Shown: positions 7,743 to 17,574 of the stretch, one piece after another | Layout of the letters: every line of letters starts with the position of its first letter | Numbering within the stretch: position 1 is the first letter of the stretch | Notes under the pieces: generated by a model | What the model was told of the DNA's origin: nothing | The model's input: the letters and a program-made list of their open reading frames with translations, nothing else | The model's database searches: none | Source of the DNA: an uncultured Alphaproteobacteria bacterium | GTDB taxonomy: Bacteria > Pseudomonadota > Alphaproteobacteria > CAAHEQ01 > UBA3637 | Direction: 5' to 3' | NCBI GenBank assembly: GCA_934234055.1 | Contig: CAKQGY010000005.1 | Coordinates: 1 to 64,000, forward strand | DNA: 64,000 nt | Program-made: the position numbers and the translations under genes

Positions 7743-10700
7743 ATGATCAAACAAGAAACGAATCGCAGAAGAGTTCGTAAAAATTTCGGAAAAATCGAAG
7801 CTGTTGCCGAAATGCCAAACCTGATTGGCGTTCAAACTGATTCTTATAAAGCCTTTTTACAGGAAGGGGTTCCTGTCTCAAAGCGCGCGGATGCGGGGTT
7901 GCAGGCTGTCTTTAAGTCCATCTTTCCGATCCATGATTTTGCCGGTCGGGGTGATTTAGAGTTCATTAAATACGAATTGGATACGCCCAAGTTTGATGTG
8001 GACGAATGCTTGAAACGGAGCCTGACTTTTGCGGCGCCGGTGCGGGCGACCTTACGATTGGTGGTGTGGGATGTAGATGCTGCGACAGGTGTGCGCAGTA
8101 TCCGAGATATCAAAGAGCAAGATGTCTATATGGGTGATTTGCCGCTGATGACGGAAAAAGGCACCTTTATCGTCAACGGGACGGAGCGCGTCGTTGTTTC
8201 CCAGATGCATCGTTCTCCGGGCGTTTTCTTTGATCACGATAACGGTGAAACACATTCGTCGGGTAAGTTTTTGTTCGCGGCACGGATTATCCCCTATCGC
8301 GGGTCGTGGATTGACTTTGAGTTTGATGCCAAGGATTTGCTGTATGTGCGGATTGACCGTCGTCGGAAGTTGCCGGTGTCGTCATTCCTGTATGCATTGG
8401 ACAGCGACTATACGGCACAAAAACGGATTGAAGCGGCCGCCAAAGGGGCTGAAATTGATCCGGCCGATGTCTATGGCATGAGCAAGGAAGAAATCCTGAA
8501 CTATTTCTATCAAACCGTTCTGTTTAAGAAAGACAAAAAAGGTTGGAAAACAGCCTATGAACCGGCGTTGTTAAAAGGGCAAAAACTGACCTTTGATCTG
8601 GTGGATGCCAAGACAGGCAAGGTTGTCTTTGAAAAAGGGCAAAAGTTGGTCTCGGCCAAGGCGAATAAGCTGAAAAAAGACGGATTGGAAGAATACCTGT
8701 TGCCGGAAGCCGAATTGGCCGGTCGTTTTGTGGCTACGGATATTGTGGACGAAAAGACGGGCGAAGTGGTCTTGGAAGCCGGTGATGAGCTGACCGAAGA
8801 TGATTTTGAAAAACTGCACGAAATGAAGCTAAAAGAGCTGCCGTTATTGCACATTGACTATGTGACGGTGGGGCCCTATATCCGTAATACTTTGGTTGCG
8901 GACAAAAATACAACACGCGAAGAAGCGCTGATTGATATTTACAAAATTATGCGCCCGGGCGAATTGCCGGTGGTGGAAACGGCCGATGTGCTGTTCCGCG
9001 GTATGTTCTTTGACCTGGAACGCTATGACTTGTCGGCTGTGGGTCGGGTGAAAATGAATGCCCGTTTGGGGTTCAGCAATGAAGAAGTCCCCGATTCCGT
9101 GCGGGTGTTGCGCAAAGAAGATATTTTGAAAATCTTGAAAACTTTGGTGGAAATCAAAGACGGTCAAGGCGAAATTGATGATATTGATAACCTGGGCAAT
9201 CGGCGTGTGCGCTCGGTGGGCGAATTGATGGAAAACCAATATCGGCTGGGCCTGTTGCGTATGGAAAGAATGATTCGCGAAAAGATGACTTCCAGTGATA
9301 TTGACTCGGTGATGCCGTATGATTTAATCAATGCCAAGCCGTTGTCCTCGGCTGTGCGCGAATTCTTTGCTAGCAGCCAGTTGAGCCAGTTTATGGATCA
9401 AAACAATCCGTTGGCGGAAATTACGCATAAACGGCGTCTGTCGGCTTTGGGGCCGGGCGGATTGACACGGGATCGTGCCGGGATGGAAGTGCGCGACGTG
9501 CATCCGACTCACTATGGCCGAATCTGCCCGATTGAATCGCCGGAAGGTCAAAACATCGGGTTGATCAATTCGTTGGCCAGCTATGCTCGAATCAACAAAT
9601 ACGGCTTTATTGAAACACCGTATCGCAAGGTTGTGAACGGCAAAGTGACGGACGAAGTTGTGTATCTGTCGGCGATGGAAGAAGCGCGCTATAACATTGC
9701 GCAGGCCAATGCGAAATTGAACGATAAAGGTGAATTCACCGAAGAGTTGGTGACATCGCGTCATGCCGGTGAAGTGGTGCTGGTCAAACCCGAAGATATT
9801 GAATTGATTGATGTATCGCCCAAGCAGGTTGTTTCTGTGGCGGCGGCGTTGATTCCGTTCTTGGAAAACGATGACGCAAACCGGGCTTTGATGGGATCTA
9901 ACATGCAACGGCAGGGTGTGCCTTTGTTAAAGGTGCAGGCGCCGTTGGTCGGAACCGGTATGGAAGCCGTTGTGGCCAAGGACTCAAAGGCCGCCATTAC
10001 CGCGAAACGGTCGGGCGTGGTGCAGCAAGTAGACGCGTCACGTATCGTTATTCGGGCAACCGATGATTTGACGGCGACAACCTCGGGCGTGGATATTTAC
10101 ACGCTGGAAAAATTCCAACGCTCTAACCAAGGGACTTGTATGACCCAGCAACCGATTGTCAAAACCGGTGAAGTGGTGAATAAAGGCGATATTATCGCTG
10201 ATGGTCCGTGCACTCAGTTGGGCGAATTGGCCTTGGGGCGGAATGTGCTGGTGGCGTTTGTGCCATGGAACGGGTATAACTATGAAGACTCGGTTTTGAT
10301 TTCGGAACGGATTGCCCGTGACGATGTCTTTACCTCTATTCACTTGGAAGAGTTTGAAGTGACGGCCCGCGATACGAAACTGGGGCAGGAAGAAATTACC
10401 CGCGATATTCCGAATGTCGGTGAAGAAGGGTTAAAGAACCTGGACGAAACCGGCGTGATCTATATCGGTGCGGAAGTGAAAGCCGGTGATATTCTGGTCG
10501 GTAAAGTGACGCCCAAAGGCGAAACAATTATGACTCCGGAAGAAAAACTGTTGCGGACAATCTTTGGCGAAAAAGCCGCCGATGTGCGGGATTCATCGCT
10601 GCGGGTGCCGCCGGGAATCTCGGGCACTGTGGTTGATGTGCGTGTCTTTACGCGCCGGGGTTTGGAAAAGGACGAACGGGCTCTGTCCATTGAACAGGCG

Positions 10701-11924
10701 GAAATCAGCCGCTTGGCCAAGGATCGTGATGACGAAAAAGCCATTATTCAAGGCAGTTTCTATGATCGGATTCGGGGTTTGCTGATCGGGCAAAAAGTGG
10801 CCAAAGCGATCGGGTTTAAGGCAGGCACGGTGTTAACGGCAGAAAACTTGGCGGAAGTCAAGAACTATGATCTGCGCAAGATCAGTGTTGCCGACGATAA
10901 AGTAATGTCCGAAATTGAACAGTTGATTAAGACTTTGGAACAAGCCGAAGATAATTTGCAGGCCAAGTTTGAAAACCGCGTGGAAAAACTGCAACGCGGG
11001 GACGAAATGATGGCCGGCGAATTGAAAAAGATTAAAGTCTTTATCGCAACAAAACGGAAATTGCAACCGGGTGATAAAATGTCCGGTCGTCACGGGAACA
11101 AAGGTGTGGTCTCGCGCGTGTTGCCGATTGAAGATATGCCCTATACCGAAGACGGAACACCGATGGATATCGTGCTGAACCCGTTGGGTGTGCCCTCGCG
11201 TATGAATGTGGGTCAGATTTTGGAAACGCATTTGGGCTATGCTTGCCGCGTGTTGGGTCGTCAAATCGGCGAAATCGTGGACAAGGTCAAGGCTCAAACC
11301 GCCGGGATTGATGAACTGAAAGCCAAACTGAAAGAAGTCTATGGCGATCGGGAATACAAAAACAAAATTGCCGATATGAACGATACGGAATTGTTGGCGA
11401 TGAGCGAAAACCTGAAAGACGGGGTGCCTATTGCAACACCGGTGTTTGACGGCGCACATCAAAGCGATATTGATAATATGCTGAAAATGGCGGGATTGAA
11501 TGTCTCGGGTCAGGTAACGCTCTATGATGGCTTGACCGGGGAACCGTTTGACCGTCTGGTAACGATCGGCTATATGTATATGCTGAAACTGCACCACTTG
11601 GTTGATGAAAAGATCCACGCTCGCTCCATCGGTCCGTATAGCTTGGTAACGCAACAACCGTTGGGTGGTAAAGCACAGTTCGGTGGTCAGCGGTTCGGTG
11701 AAATGGAAGTGTGGGCTTTGGAAGCGTATGGCGCAGCCTATACTCTGCAAGAAATGTTGACAATCAAGTCCGATGACGTGTCGGGTCGTATCAAGGCTTA
11801 TGAGACTATTATCCGCGGGGACAATAACTTTGAAGCCGGTATTCCGGAATCCTTCAACGTGTTGACCAAGGAAATGCGCTCTTTGGCTCTTGATGTAGAA
11901 CTTAACCAAAACGAAAGCAAATAA
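7743..11924 (+). CDS. rpoB: DNA-directed RNA polymerase subunit beta
   Basis: A 1393-residue catalytic subunit. The rifampicin region is readable: SSQLSQFMDQNNPLAEITHK with RRLSALGPGG following, carrying Asp, His and Ser at the classical resistance positions (E. coli 516, 526, 531), so wild-type at those sites. Other landmarks are CPIESPEGQNIGLI and the C-terminal GKAQFGGQRFGEMEVWALEA. It lies 139 bp after rplL and 57 bp before rpoC. Confidence 0.98.
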   Translation: MIKQETNRRRVRKNFGKIEAVAEMPNLIGVQTDSYKAFLQEGVPVSKRADAGLQAVFKSIFPIHDFAGRGDLEFIKYELDTPKFDVDECLKRSLTFAAPVRATLRLVVWDVDAATGVRSIRDIKEQDVYMGDLPLMTEKGTFIVNGTERVVVSQMHRSPGVFFDHDNGETHSSGKFLFAARIIPYRGSWIDFEFDAKDLLYVRIDRRRKLPVSSFLYALDSDYTAQKRIEAAAKGAEIDPADVYGMSKEEILNYFYQTVLFKKDKKGWKTAYEPALLKGQKLTFDLVDAKTGKVVFEKGQKLVSAKANKLKKDGLEEYLLPEAELAGRFVATDIVDEKTGEVVLEAGDELTEDDFEKLHEMKLKELPLLHIDYVTVGPYIRNTLVADKNTTREEALIDIYKIMRPGELPVVETADVLFRGMFFDLERYDLSAVGRVKMNARLGFSNEEVPDSVRVLRKEDILKILKTLVEIKDGQGEIDDIDNLGNRRVRSVGELMENQYRLGLLRMERMIREKMTSSDIDSVMPYDLINAKPLSSAVREFFASSQLSQFMDQNNPLAEITHKRRLSALGPGGLTRDRAGMEVRDVHPTHYGRICPIESPEGQNIGLINSLASYARINKYGFIETPYRKVVNGKVTDEVVYLSAMEEARYNIAQANAKLNDKGEFTEELVTSRHAGEVVLVKPEDIELIDVSPKQVVSVAAALIPFLENDDANRALMGSNMQRQGVPLLKVQAPLVGTGMEAVVAKDSKAAITAKRSGVVQQVDASRIVIRATDDLTATTSGVDIYTLEKFQRSNQGTCMTQQPIVKTGEVVNKGDIIADGPCTQLGELALGRNVLVAFVPWNGYNYEDSVLISERIARDDVFTSIHLEEFEVTARDTKLGQEEITRDIPNVGEEGLKNLDETGVIYIGAEVKAGDILVGKVTPKGETIMTPEEKLLRTIFGEKAADVRDSSLRVPPGISGTVVDVRVFTRRGLEKDERALSIEQAEISRLAKDRDDEKAIIQGSFYDRIRGLLIGQKVAKAIGFKAGTVLTAENLAEVKNYDLRKISVADDKVMSEIEQLIKTLEQAEDNLQAKFENRVEKLQRGDEMMAGELKKIKVFIATKRKLQPGDKMSGRHGNKGVVSRVLPIEDMPYTEDGTPMDIVLNPLGVPSRMNVGQILETHLGYACRVLGRQIGEIVDKVKAQTAGIDELKAKLKEVYGDREYKNKIADMNDTELLAMSENLKDGVPIATPVFDGAHQSDIDNMLKMAGLNVSGQVTLYDGLTGEPFDRLVTIGYMYMLKLHHLVDEKIHARSIGPYSLVTQQPLGGKAQFGGQRFGEMEVWALEAYGAAYTLQEMLTIKSDDVSGRIKAYETIIRGDNNFEAGIPESFNVLTKEMRSLALDVELNQNESK

Positions 11925-11931
11925 TGACAAC

Positions 11932-11954
11932 GGGGGAAAGGAACCCTTTCCCCT
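11932..11954 (+). promoter_or_regulatory. rpoB-rpoC intercistronic hairpin
   Basis: GGGGAAAGG (11933-11941) pairs with CCTTTCCCC (11945-11953) around an AAC loop, with one extra G-T pair. Only short T-runs follow, so read-through into rpoC is expected; it may balance or process the message. Confidence 0.55.
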
Positions 11955-11981
11955 TTAACCCAAAACAAAAGGCAAAAAAAG

Positions 11982-14900
11982 ATGAATGAATTAATTACAA
12001 ACTTTGGTCCTGTGGCAAACCCGCAATCCTTTGATGATATTCGTATTTCTATCGCGTCGCCGGAAAAAATCCGGAGCTGGTCTTTCGGGGAAGTGACTCG
12101 GCCGGAAACAATTAACTATCGGACATTCAAGCCCGAAAAAGACGGTTTGTTCTGCGCCAAGATTTTCGGACCGGTCAAGGACTATGAATGCTTGTGCGGT
12201 AAGTATAAACGTATGAAATATCGCGGAATTACCTGCGAAAAGTGCGGCGTGGAAGTGACGCTGTCCAAAGTGCGTCGTGAACGCATGGGACATATTGAGT
12301 TGGCGTGCCCGGTTACGCATATTTGGTTCTTGAAGTCGCTGCCCAGTCGGATCGGCACATTGCTGGATATGATGCTGAAAAACCTGGAAGCGGTGCTGTA
12401 TTTTGAAAAATACATCGTGATTGAACCGGGTATGACGGGCTTGAAATTGCATGATTTGCTGACCGAAGAACAATATCAGCAGGCTTTGGAAGAATACGGC
12501 GAGGATACTTTCCGTGTCGGAATCGGAGCCGAAGCGATTAAAGAAATGCTGTCGCATATTGACTTGGCGACCGAAGCGAAAACACTGCGCGCGGAATTGA
12601 TTGAAACCAAGTCGGATATGAAACGCAAAAAGATTGTCAAGAAATTGAAGCTGGTGGAAGCGTTTTTGGAATCGGGATCGCGTCCGGAATGGATGGTGTT
12701 GGATGTCCTGCCGGTGATTCCGCCCGAATTGCGGCCGTTGGTGCCGTTGGACGGTGGCCGGTTTGCAACATCGGACTTGAATGATTTGTATCGCCGGGTG
12801 ATCAACCGGAACAATCGGTTGAAACGCCTGTTGGAACTGCGGGCGCCGGAAATCATTATTCGCAATGAAAAACGTATGCTGCAAGAAGCCGTTGATGCCT
12901 TGTTTGATAACGGGCGTCGGGGTCGGGCTGTGGCCGGTATGAACAAGCGGCCGCTGAAATCCTTGGCTGATATGCTGAAAGGCAAACAAGGTCGTTTCCG
13001 TCAAAACTTATTGGGGAAACGGGTGGACTATTCGGGTCGTTCCGTGATTACGGTGGGGCCGGAATTGATGCTGCACCAATGCGGTTTGCCCAAGAGAATG
13101 GCTTTGGAATTATTTAAGCCCTTTATCTATTCCAAACTGGAACAATACGGTATGGCTACAACCATCAAAGCCGCCAAGAAAATGGTGGAAAAAGAACGGC
13201 CCGAGGTGTGGGATATCCTGTCCGAAGTGATTCGTGAGCACCCCGTGTTGTTGAATCGTGCGCCGACTTTGCACCGCTTGGGGATTCAGGCGTTTGAACC
13301 GGTTTTGATTGAAGGAAAAGCGATTCAGTTGCATCCGCTGGTTTGCACGGCGTTTAACGCGGACTTTGACGGTGACCAGATGGCTGTGCATGTGCCGTTG
13401 TCGATGGAGGCACAATTGGAAGCTCGGGTGTTGATGATGTCAACGAATAACATCTTGTCGCCGGCGTCGGGTAAGCCGATTATCGTGCCGACTCAGGACG
13501 TTATTTTGGGGCTTTATTATATGTCTATGGCTTTGGACGGGGAACCGGGCGAAGGCATGGTATTCTCGTGCCCGCAAGAAATTGAGCATGCGTTATTTGA
13601 TCATATCGTGACGCTGCACTCCAAGATTAAAGTGCGTCTGACGATTATGGAAGACAGTGGCGTCAAGAATACCCGTGTGGTGGAAACAACACCGGGCCGT
13701 ATGAAACTGGCTTCTCTGTTGCCGGATAACAGCAAGATTCCGTTCAGCTTGATGAACCGCCTGATCCGCAAGAAAGAAGTATCGGACATCATTGATGCGG
13801 TGTATCGTTTCTGTGGCCAAAAAGAGACTTGTATTTTTGCCGATCGGATTATGGGCTTGGGTTATCGTCAAGCGGCGAAATCCGGTATTTCGTTCGGTAA
13901 GGACGACTTGATCGTGCCGGAAGAAAAGAAAAAACTGCTGGCCGAGACGGAAAAGAAAACGACCGAATTTGAACGGCAGTATCAGGACGGTTTGATTACG
14001 CGTTTGGAAAAATACAACAAAGTCGTGGACGCTTGGGCGGCCTGCACGGACGCAATTGCCGACGCGATGATGAAGCGTATTTCCAAGATTGAACCGGGCA
14101 AACCTGTGAACTCGGTGTTTATGATGGCGAACTCGGGCGCGCGCGGTAGTGCGGCTCAGATGCGTCAGTTGGCCGGTATGCGTGGTTTGATGGCCAAGCC
14201 GAACGGCGAAATTATTGAAACACCTATTCGGTCTAACTTTAAGGAAGGCTTGACCGTTATGGAATACTTTAACTCAACGCACGGTGCGCGTAAAGGGTTG
14301 GCGGATACGGCTTTGAAGACGGCGAACTCGGGTTATCTGACACGGCGTTTGGTGGATGTGGCACAAGATGCAATCATCACGATGCAAGACTGTGGCACCG
14401 ATAAAGGAATCACGATTCAACCGATTATTGAAGGCGGTGATGTGATTGCGACAACCGGTGAACGAATCTTGGGTCGGACGGCTGCCGAGGATATTAAAGA
14501 TCCGAAGACAGGCGATATCATTGTCCAAAAGAATAAATTGATTGATGAAAACGATGTTGAAAAGATCGATAATGCCGGTGTTGATTCGGTGAAGATTCGA
14601 TCGGTGTTGACATGTGAAGCCGAAGACGGTATCTGTGCGGCGTGCTATGGGCGCGATTTGGCTCGCGGAACGCCGGTGAACTTGGGTGAAGTGGTCGGTA
14701 TTATAGCGGCTCAGTCCATTGGTGAACCGGGAACACAGCTGACGATGCGGACCTTCCACATCGGTGGGGCGGCGCAACGGGGTGCTGAACAATCCTCGGT
14801 TGATGCGGCCTTTGATGCCAAGATTCGTTTGGGAAATTGCACAACGATTCAAAACTCGGACGGAGATACCATTGTGCTGTCGCGTAACTGTGAAATCTCG

Positions 14901-16124
14901 TTGTTGGACAGCAATAACCGCGAAAAGGCTCGCCACAAGGTGCCCTATGGTGGTAAGTTGCTGGTAGCTGACGGGCAGTCCGTGACCAAGGGGGCTCGGT
15001 TGGCCGAATGGGATCCGTATACAACGCCGATCATCGTGGACAAGGCCGGCACAGTCAAGTTTGAAGACTTGATTGAAGGTGAAACAATCCGTCAAGTGAT
15101 TGATGAAGCGACCGGTTTGGCCTCAACTGTGGTGATGGATTGGCGGCAACAATCGTCCAAGCACGAACGCAAACCGCATATTGTTCTGTTGAACGAAAAA
15201 GGCAAAGTGTTCAAGTCTGCCAGCGGTGCCGAAGCGCGCTATTACCTGGCGGCGGATGCGGTTGTGACGGTGACGAACGGTCAGGCGGTCAAGCCCGGTG
15301 ATGTGCTGGCTCGGTTGCCGCGTGAGTCCACCAAGACCCGCGATATTACGGGCGGTTTGCCGCGTGTGGCAGAATTGTTTGAAGCGCGTCGTCCGAAAGA
15401 TGCTGCGATTATCTCGGAAATTGACGGTCGTGTGGAGTTCGGAGCTGATTTCAAGACTCGCCGCCGTGTGTTTGTGATTTCGTTGGAAAACGAAGAAGAC
15501 AAGCGCGAATACCTGATCCCGAAAGGGCGCTCGGTGGCAGTGCACGAGGGCGATATTATTCAAAAGGGCGACTTGATTGTGGAAGGGTCTTTGGTGCCGC
15601 ATGATATCTTGCGCATCTTGGGCGTGGAAGCGTTGGCGCACTATATGATCAAGGAAGTTCAAGCCGTCTATCGTTTGCAAGGTGTGCGTATCAACGATAA
15701 ACACATTGAAATTATTGTGCGTCAAATGATGCGCAAAATGGAAGTGGTTGATCCGGGTGATACGACTTTGTTGGCCGGTGAACAGGTGGACAAAGAAACC
15801 TTGATTGAAGAAAATGTCAAGGCAGCCAAGGCCGGCGGGCGCGAAGCCAAAGCCGAACCGGTGCTGTTGGGTATTACCAAGGCCAGCTTGCAGACCAAGT
15901 CGTTTATCTCGGCGGCGTCGTTCCAAGAAACAACGCGCGTCTTGACCGAAGCGGCGGTGGCCGGCAAGAAAGATCCGCTGCACGGGTTGAAAGAAAACGT
16001 GATTGTGGGTCGGTTGATTCCGGCGGGGACGGGTGCTCAAATGCAACGCCTGCGTCAAATCGCGGCCGAACGCGATAAAGAAATCGTGGACGCGCGCAAC
16101 AAGGAAACAGCCAGTATCGGCTAG
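11982..16124 (+). CDS. rpoC: DNA-directed RNA polymerase subunit beta'
   Basis: A 1380-residue catalytic subunit. The N-terminal zinc site is CLCGKYKRMKYRGITCEKC (near residues 70-90), the catalytic Mg site NADFDGDQMAVHVPLS (near residue 460), and the second zinc cluster CEAEDGICAACYGRD (near residue 885). Trigger loop/bridge helix segments and QSIGEPGTQLTMRTFH are present. An intrinsic terminator follows 20 bp downstream, ending the rpo operon. Confidence 0.98.
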   Translation: MNELITNFGPVANPQSFDDIRISIASPEKIRSWSFGEVTRPETINYRTFKPEKDGLFCAKIFGPVKDYECLCGKYKRMKYRGITCEKCGVEVTLSKVRRERMGHIELACPVTHIWFLKSLPSRIGTLLDMMLKNLEAVLYFEKYIVIEPGMTGLKLHDLLTEEQYQQALEEYGEDTFRVGIGAEAIKEMLSHIDLATEAKTLRAELIETKSDMKRKKIVKKLKLVEAFLESGSRPEWMVLDVLPVIPPELRPLVPLDGGRFATSDLNDLYRRVINRNNRLKRLLELRAPEIIIRNEKRMLQEAVDALFDNGRRGRAVAGMNKRPLKSLADMLKGKQGRFRQNLLGKRVDYSGRSVITVGPELMLHQCGLPKRMALELFKPFIYSKLEQYGMATTIKAAKKMVEKERPEVWDILSEVIREHPVLLNRAPTLHRLGIQAFEPVLIEGKAIQLHPLVCTAFNADFDGDQMAVHVPLSMEAQLEARVLMMSTNNILSPASGKPIIVPTQDVILGLYYMSMALDGEPGEGMVFSCPQEIEHALFDHIVTLHSKIKVRLTIMEDSGVKNTRVVETTPGRMKLASLLPDNSKIPFSLMNRLIRKKEVSDIIDAVYRFCGQKETCIFADRIMGLGYRQAAKSGISFGKDDLIVPEEKKKLLAETEKKTTEFERQYQDGLITRLEKYNKVVDAWAACTDAIADAMMKRISKIEPGKPVNSVFMMANSGARGSAAQMRQLAGMRGLMAKPNGEIIETPIRSNFKEGLTVMEYFNSTHGARKGLADTALKTANSGYLTRRLVDVAQDAIITMQDCGTDKGITIQPIIEGGDVIATTGERILGRTAAEDIKDPKTGDIIVQKNKLIDENDVEKIDNAGVDSVKIRSVLTCEAEDGICAACYGRDLARGTPVNLGEVVGIIAAQSIGEPGTQLTMRTFHIGGAAQRGAEQSSVDAAFDAKIRLGNCTTIQNSDGDTIVLSRNCEISLLDSNNREKARHKVPYGGKLLVADGQSVTKGARLAEWDPYTTPIIVDKAGTVKFEDLIEGETIRQVIDEATGLASTVVMDWRQQSSKHERKPHIVLLNEKGKVFKSASGAEARYYLAADAVVTVTNGQAVKPGDVLARLPRESTKTRDITGGLPRVAELFEARRPKDAAIISEIDGRVEFGADFKTRRRVFVISLENEEDKREYLIPKGRSVAVHEGDIIQKGDLIVEGSLVPHDILRILGVEALAHYMIKEVQAVYRLQGVRINDKHIEIIVRQMMRKMEVVDPGDTTLLAGEQVDKETLIEENVKAAKAGGREAKAEPVLLGITKASLQTKSFISAASFQETTRVLTEAAVAGKKDPLHGLKENVIVGRLIPAGTGAQMQRLRQIAAERDKEIVDARNKETASIG

Positions 16125-16144
16125 GTCCAAAAGCGACAAAATCC

Positions 16145-16177
16145 AACCCCTGTGGGAATTACCCGCAGGGGTTTTTT
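16145..16177 (+). terminator. Intrinsic terminator of the rpoBC operon
   Basis: AACCCCTGTGGG (16145-16156) pairs with CCCGCAGGGGTT (16162-16173) with one G-T type pair, followed directly by a T-run. Confidence 0.92.
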
Positions 16178-16181
16178 GTGA

Positions 16182-16210
16182 TTGACATCGTGGCAAAAAT
16201 CGGATAGAGT
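16182..16210 (+). promoter_or_regulatory. Sigma70-type promoter
   Basis: TTGACA (16182-16187), 17-nt spacer ending CGGA, TAGAGT (16205-16210), 19 bp before the next ATG. It begins just after the rpoC terminator. Confidence 0.7.
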
Positions 16211-16229
16211 GAGAAAAGAGGTGATTAAA

Positions 16230-16877
16230 ATGAAACGGATAGTTTGCTTATTGTTTTTACTGATGTTTTCTGCTCCGGCGTTTGCAAAAATGCAACCGGT
16301 GGCGGTGTGTCCTGAAAATCGGCCGATAAACGGTTATGTCGTTTGCTACAGTTGTGATACGCCCAAAGTGTTGCACTATCACTATCCCGATGACGATGCT
16401 TTTCCGGAAGAATGGGACGGTTTGGAAGACTATGAAGAGTATATGAGCACCAACTACAAATCGGCATATAAGGAAAAGTGCGTGGAATTATGTCCCGACC
16501 GGATAGAATTTTGCCTGCCGGAATGGTTGGGAGAGGGCGATTGCTTTTGTGGACAAGACACGCTTTTGTTCCGCTTGCAAGCGGTATCTTATAATGGTGT
16601 GTTTGGGTTGTTCCTGGGAGGCCTGATATTCCTGTTGCCGTTATATTTGGTGTTTGCGACAAAATTTTTCAATAAGTTAGGCTTCGTCATAAAGAGCCAA
16701 GTCCTGCGCACGATGTGCTCGTTAGTTCTGGCGATGCTGTTGTTTGTCGGATATGGTATGATGACACTGGGAAGCGGTTTGACGCAATTTACGATTGTCG
16801 GATTGCTGTGCGGTGTTATCGGAAACATATGCGTGTCTGTTATTCAAAAAAGAAAAACCGGAAAACCCAAAAAATAA
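16230..16877 (+). CDS. Hypothetical exported membrane protein
   Basis: A 215-residue protein with an evident signal peptide (cleavage likely after SAPAFA, near residue 18). An acidic, Cys-containing extracytoplasmic region of ~100 residues follows (seven or eight Cys, including CYSC and CFC). The C-terminal ~90 residues hold three predicted transmembrane helices (starting near GLFLGGLIFLL, LRTMCSLVLAMLLF and FTIVGLLCGVIG) and a basic tail. ATG 16230 has AGAGGTG 7 nt upstream. It has its own promoter and precedes the TetR promoter. I do not recognise the family. Confidence 0.75.
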   Translation: MKRIVCLLFLLMFSAPAFAKMQPVAVCPENRPINGYVVCYSCDTPKVLHYHYPDDDAFPEEWDGLEDYEEYMSTNYKSAYKEKCVELCPDRIEFCLPEWLGEGDCFCGQDTLLFRLQAVSYNGVFGLFLGGLIFLLPLYLVFATKFFNKLGFVIKSQVLRTMCSLVLAMLLFVGYGMMTLGSGLTQFTIVGLLCGVIGNICVSVIQKRKTGKPKK

Positions 16878-16892
16878 AAAATCAAAAAAGGC

Positions 16893-16921
16893 TTGACAGC
16901 GGGAAAATAATTTGCTATACA
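16893..16921 (+). promoter_or_regulatory. Promoter of the tetR-efflux operon
   Basis: TTGACA (16893-16898), 17-nt spacer, TATACA (16916-16921). The -10 box lies inside the left arm of a long palindrome, so promoter and operator overlap. Confidence 0.85.
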
Positions 16922-16949
16922 CTTGTCTAGTTATTGGACAAGTGTATAG
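16915..16949 (+). promoter_or_regulatory. Operator: perfect 13-bp inverted repeat
   Basis: CTATACACTTGTC (16915-16927) and its exact reverse complement (16937-16949) are separated by 9 nt. The site covers the -10 box and transcription start and lies 16 bp before the regulator start codon. This is the expected layout of an autorepressing TetR-family operator. Confidence 0.85.
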
Positions 16950-16965
16950 TTAAAAAAGGAGTTCT

Positions 16966-17574
16966 ATGGCACGGCAAAGCACACATTTGGATATCAAGTT
17001 GATACGGGTCGGATTACGCCTGATCGCACAAGAGGGAACAAAATCCCTGACCGTGCGGCGCGTTTGTCAGGCCGCCAAAGCGAACTTGGGTATGTTCAGC
17101 TATTTTTTCAAAGATAAAGAGACTTATTTGAAACAGGTCTTTGCCGTTTTGCGCGAAGAGTTTTTTGCATTCTTGGATATGAGGGCGGTGCAGCACCAAA
17201 ACGCGCGCGATCAGTTGATCTATTTTCAGCATAAAGCTGTCGCCTATGCCTATGAGCACACAAACCTGATGCGGGCATTATTATTCGATTTTACGATGGA
17301 TGAAGCCTTGCACGAATCCTATATGAGAAAGGGAATTATCGTGCCGCTGGACTTACCGTTTGAGTTGATAGAGCAAGCGCAGAAGCAGGGCTACTTGACG
17401 CAAAAGCGGACAACAGTGGAAATTGTCGAGCATTTGTTTTTCGGGGGTATTATGCCGGTTTTATTTTCACAGTGTATCGGTTTAATGGGGCGAAACCAGG
17501 CGATGCCGCACGGGTTGGATTACTACATAAACAATATGACATATTTAATTGATGAAGTGGAGAATAAACAATGA
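16966..17574 (+). CDS. TetR/AcrR family transcriptional regulator
   Basis: A 202-residue repressor with an N-terminal helix-turn-helix (SLTVRRVCQAAKANLGMFSY, residues ~28-50) and the family FKDKETYL segment; the C-terminal ligand domain is divergent. It is the first gene of an efflux operon, overlapping the adaptor gene by ATGA, and its promoter carries a perfect palindrome. The arrangement matches E. coli ybiH (CecR) with ybhGFSR. It probably represses the whole operon until an unknown ligand binds. Confidence 0.9.
   Translation: MARQSTHLDIKLIRVGLRLIAQEGTKSLTVRRVCQAAKANLGMFSYFFKDKETYLKQVFAVLREEFFAFLDMRAVQHQNARDQLIYFQHKAVAYAYEHTNLMRALLFDFTMDEALHESYMRKGIIVPLDLPFELIEQAQKQGYLTQKRTTVEIVEHLFFGGIMPVLFSQCIGLMGRNQAMPHGLDYYINNMTYLIDEVENKQ

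Noticed and set aside
9361..9480. Possible rifampicin-resistance changes in rpoB
   Set aside because: Asp, His and Ser at the classical positions are all present, so the region reads as wild type.
10833..11930. 365-codon minus-strand frame opposite rpoB, and similar ones opposite rpoC
   Set aside because: Antisense to universally conserved coding sequence; His/Phe/Gln-rich shadow translation with no initiation signals.
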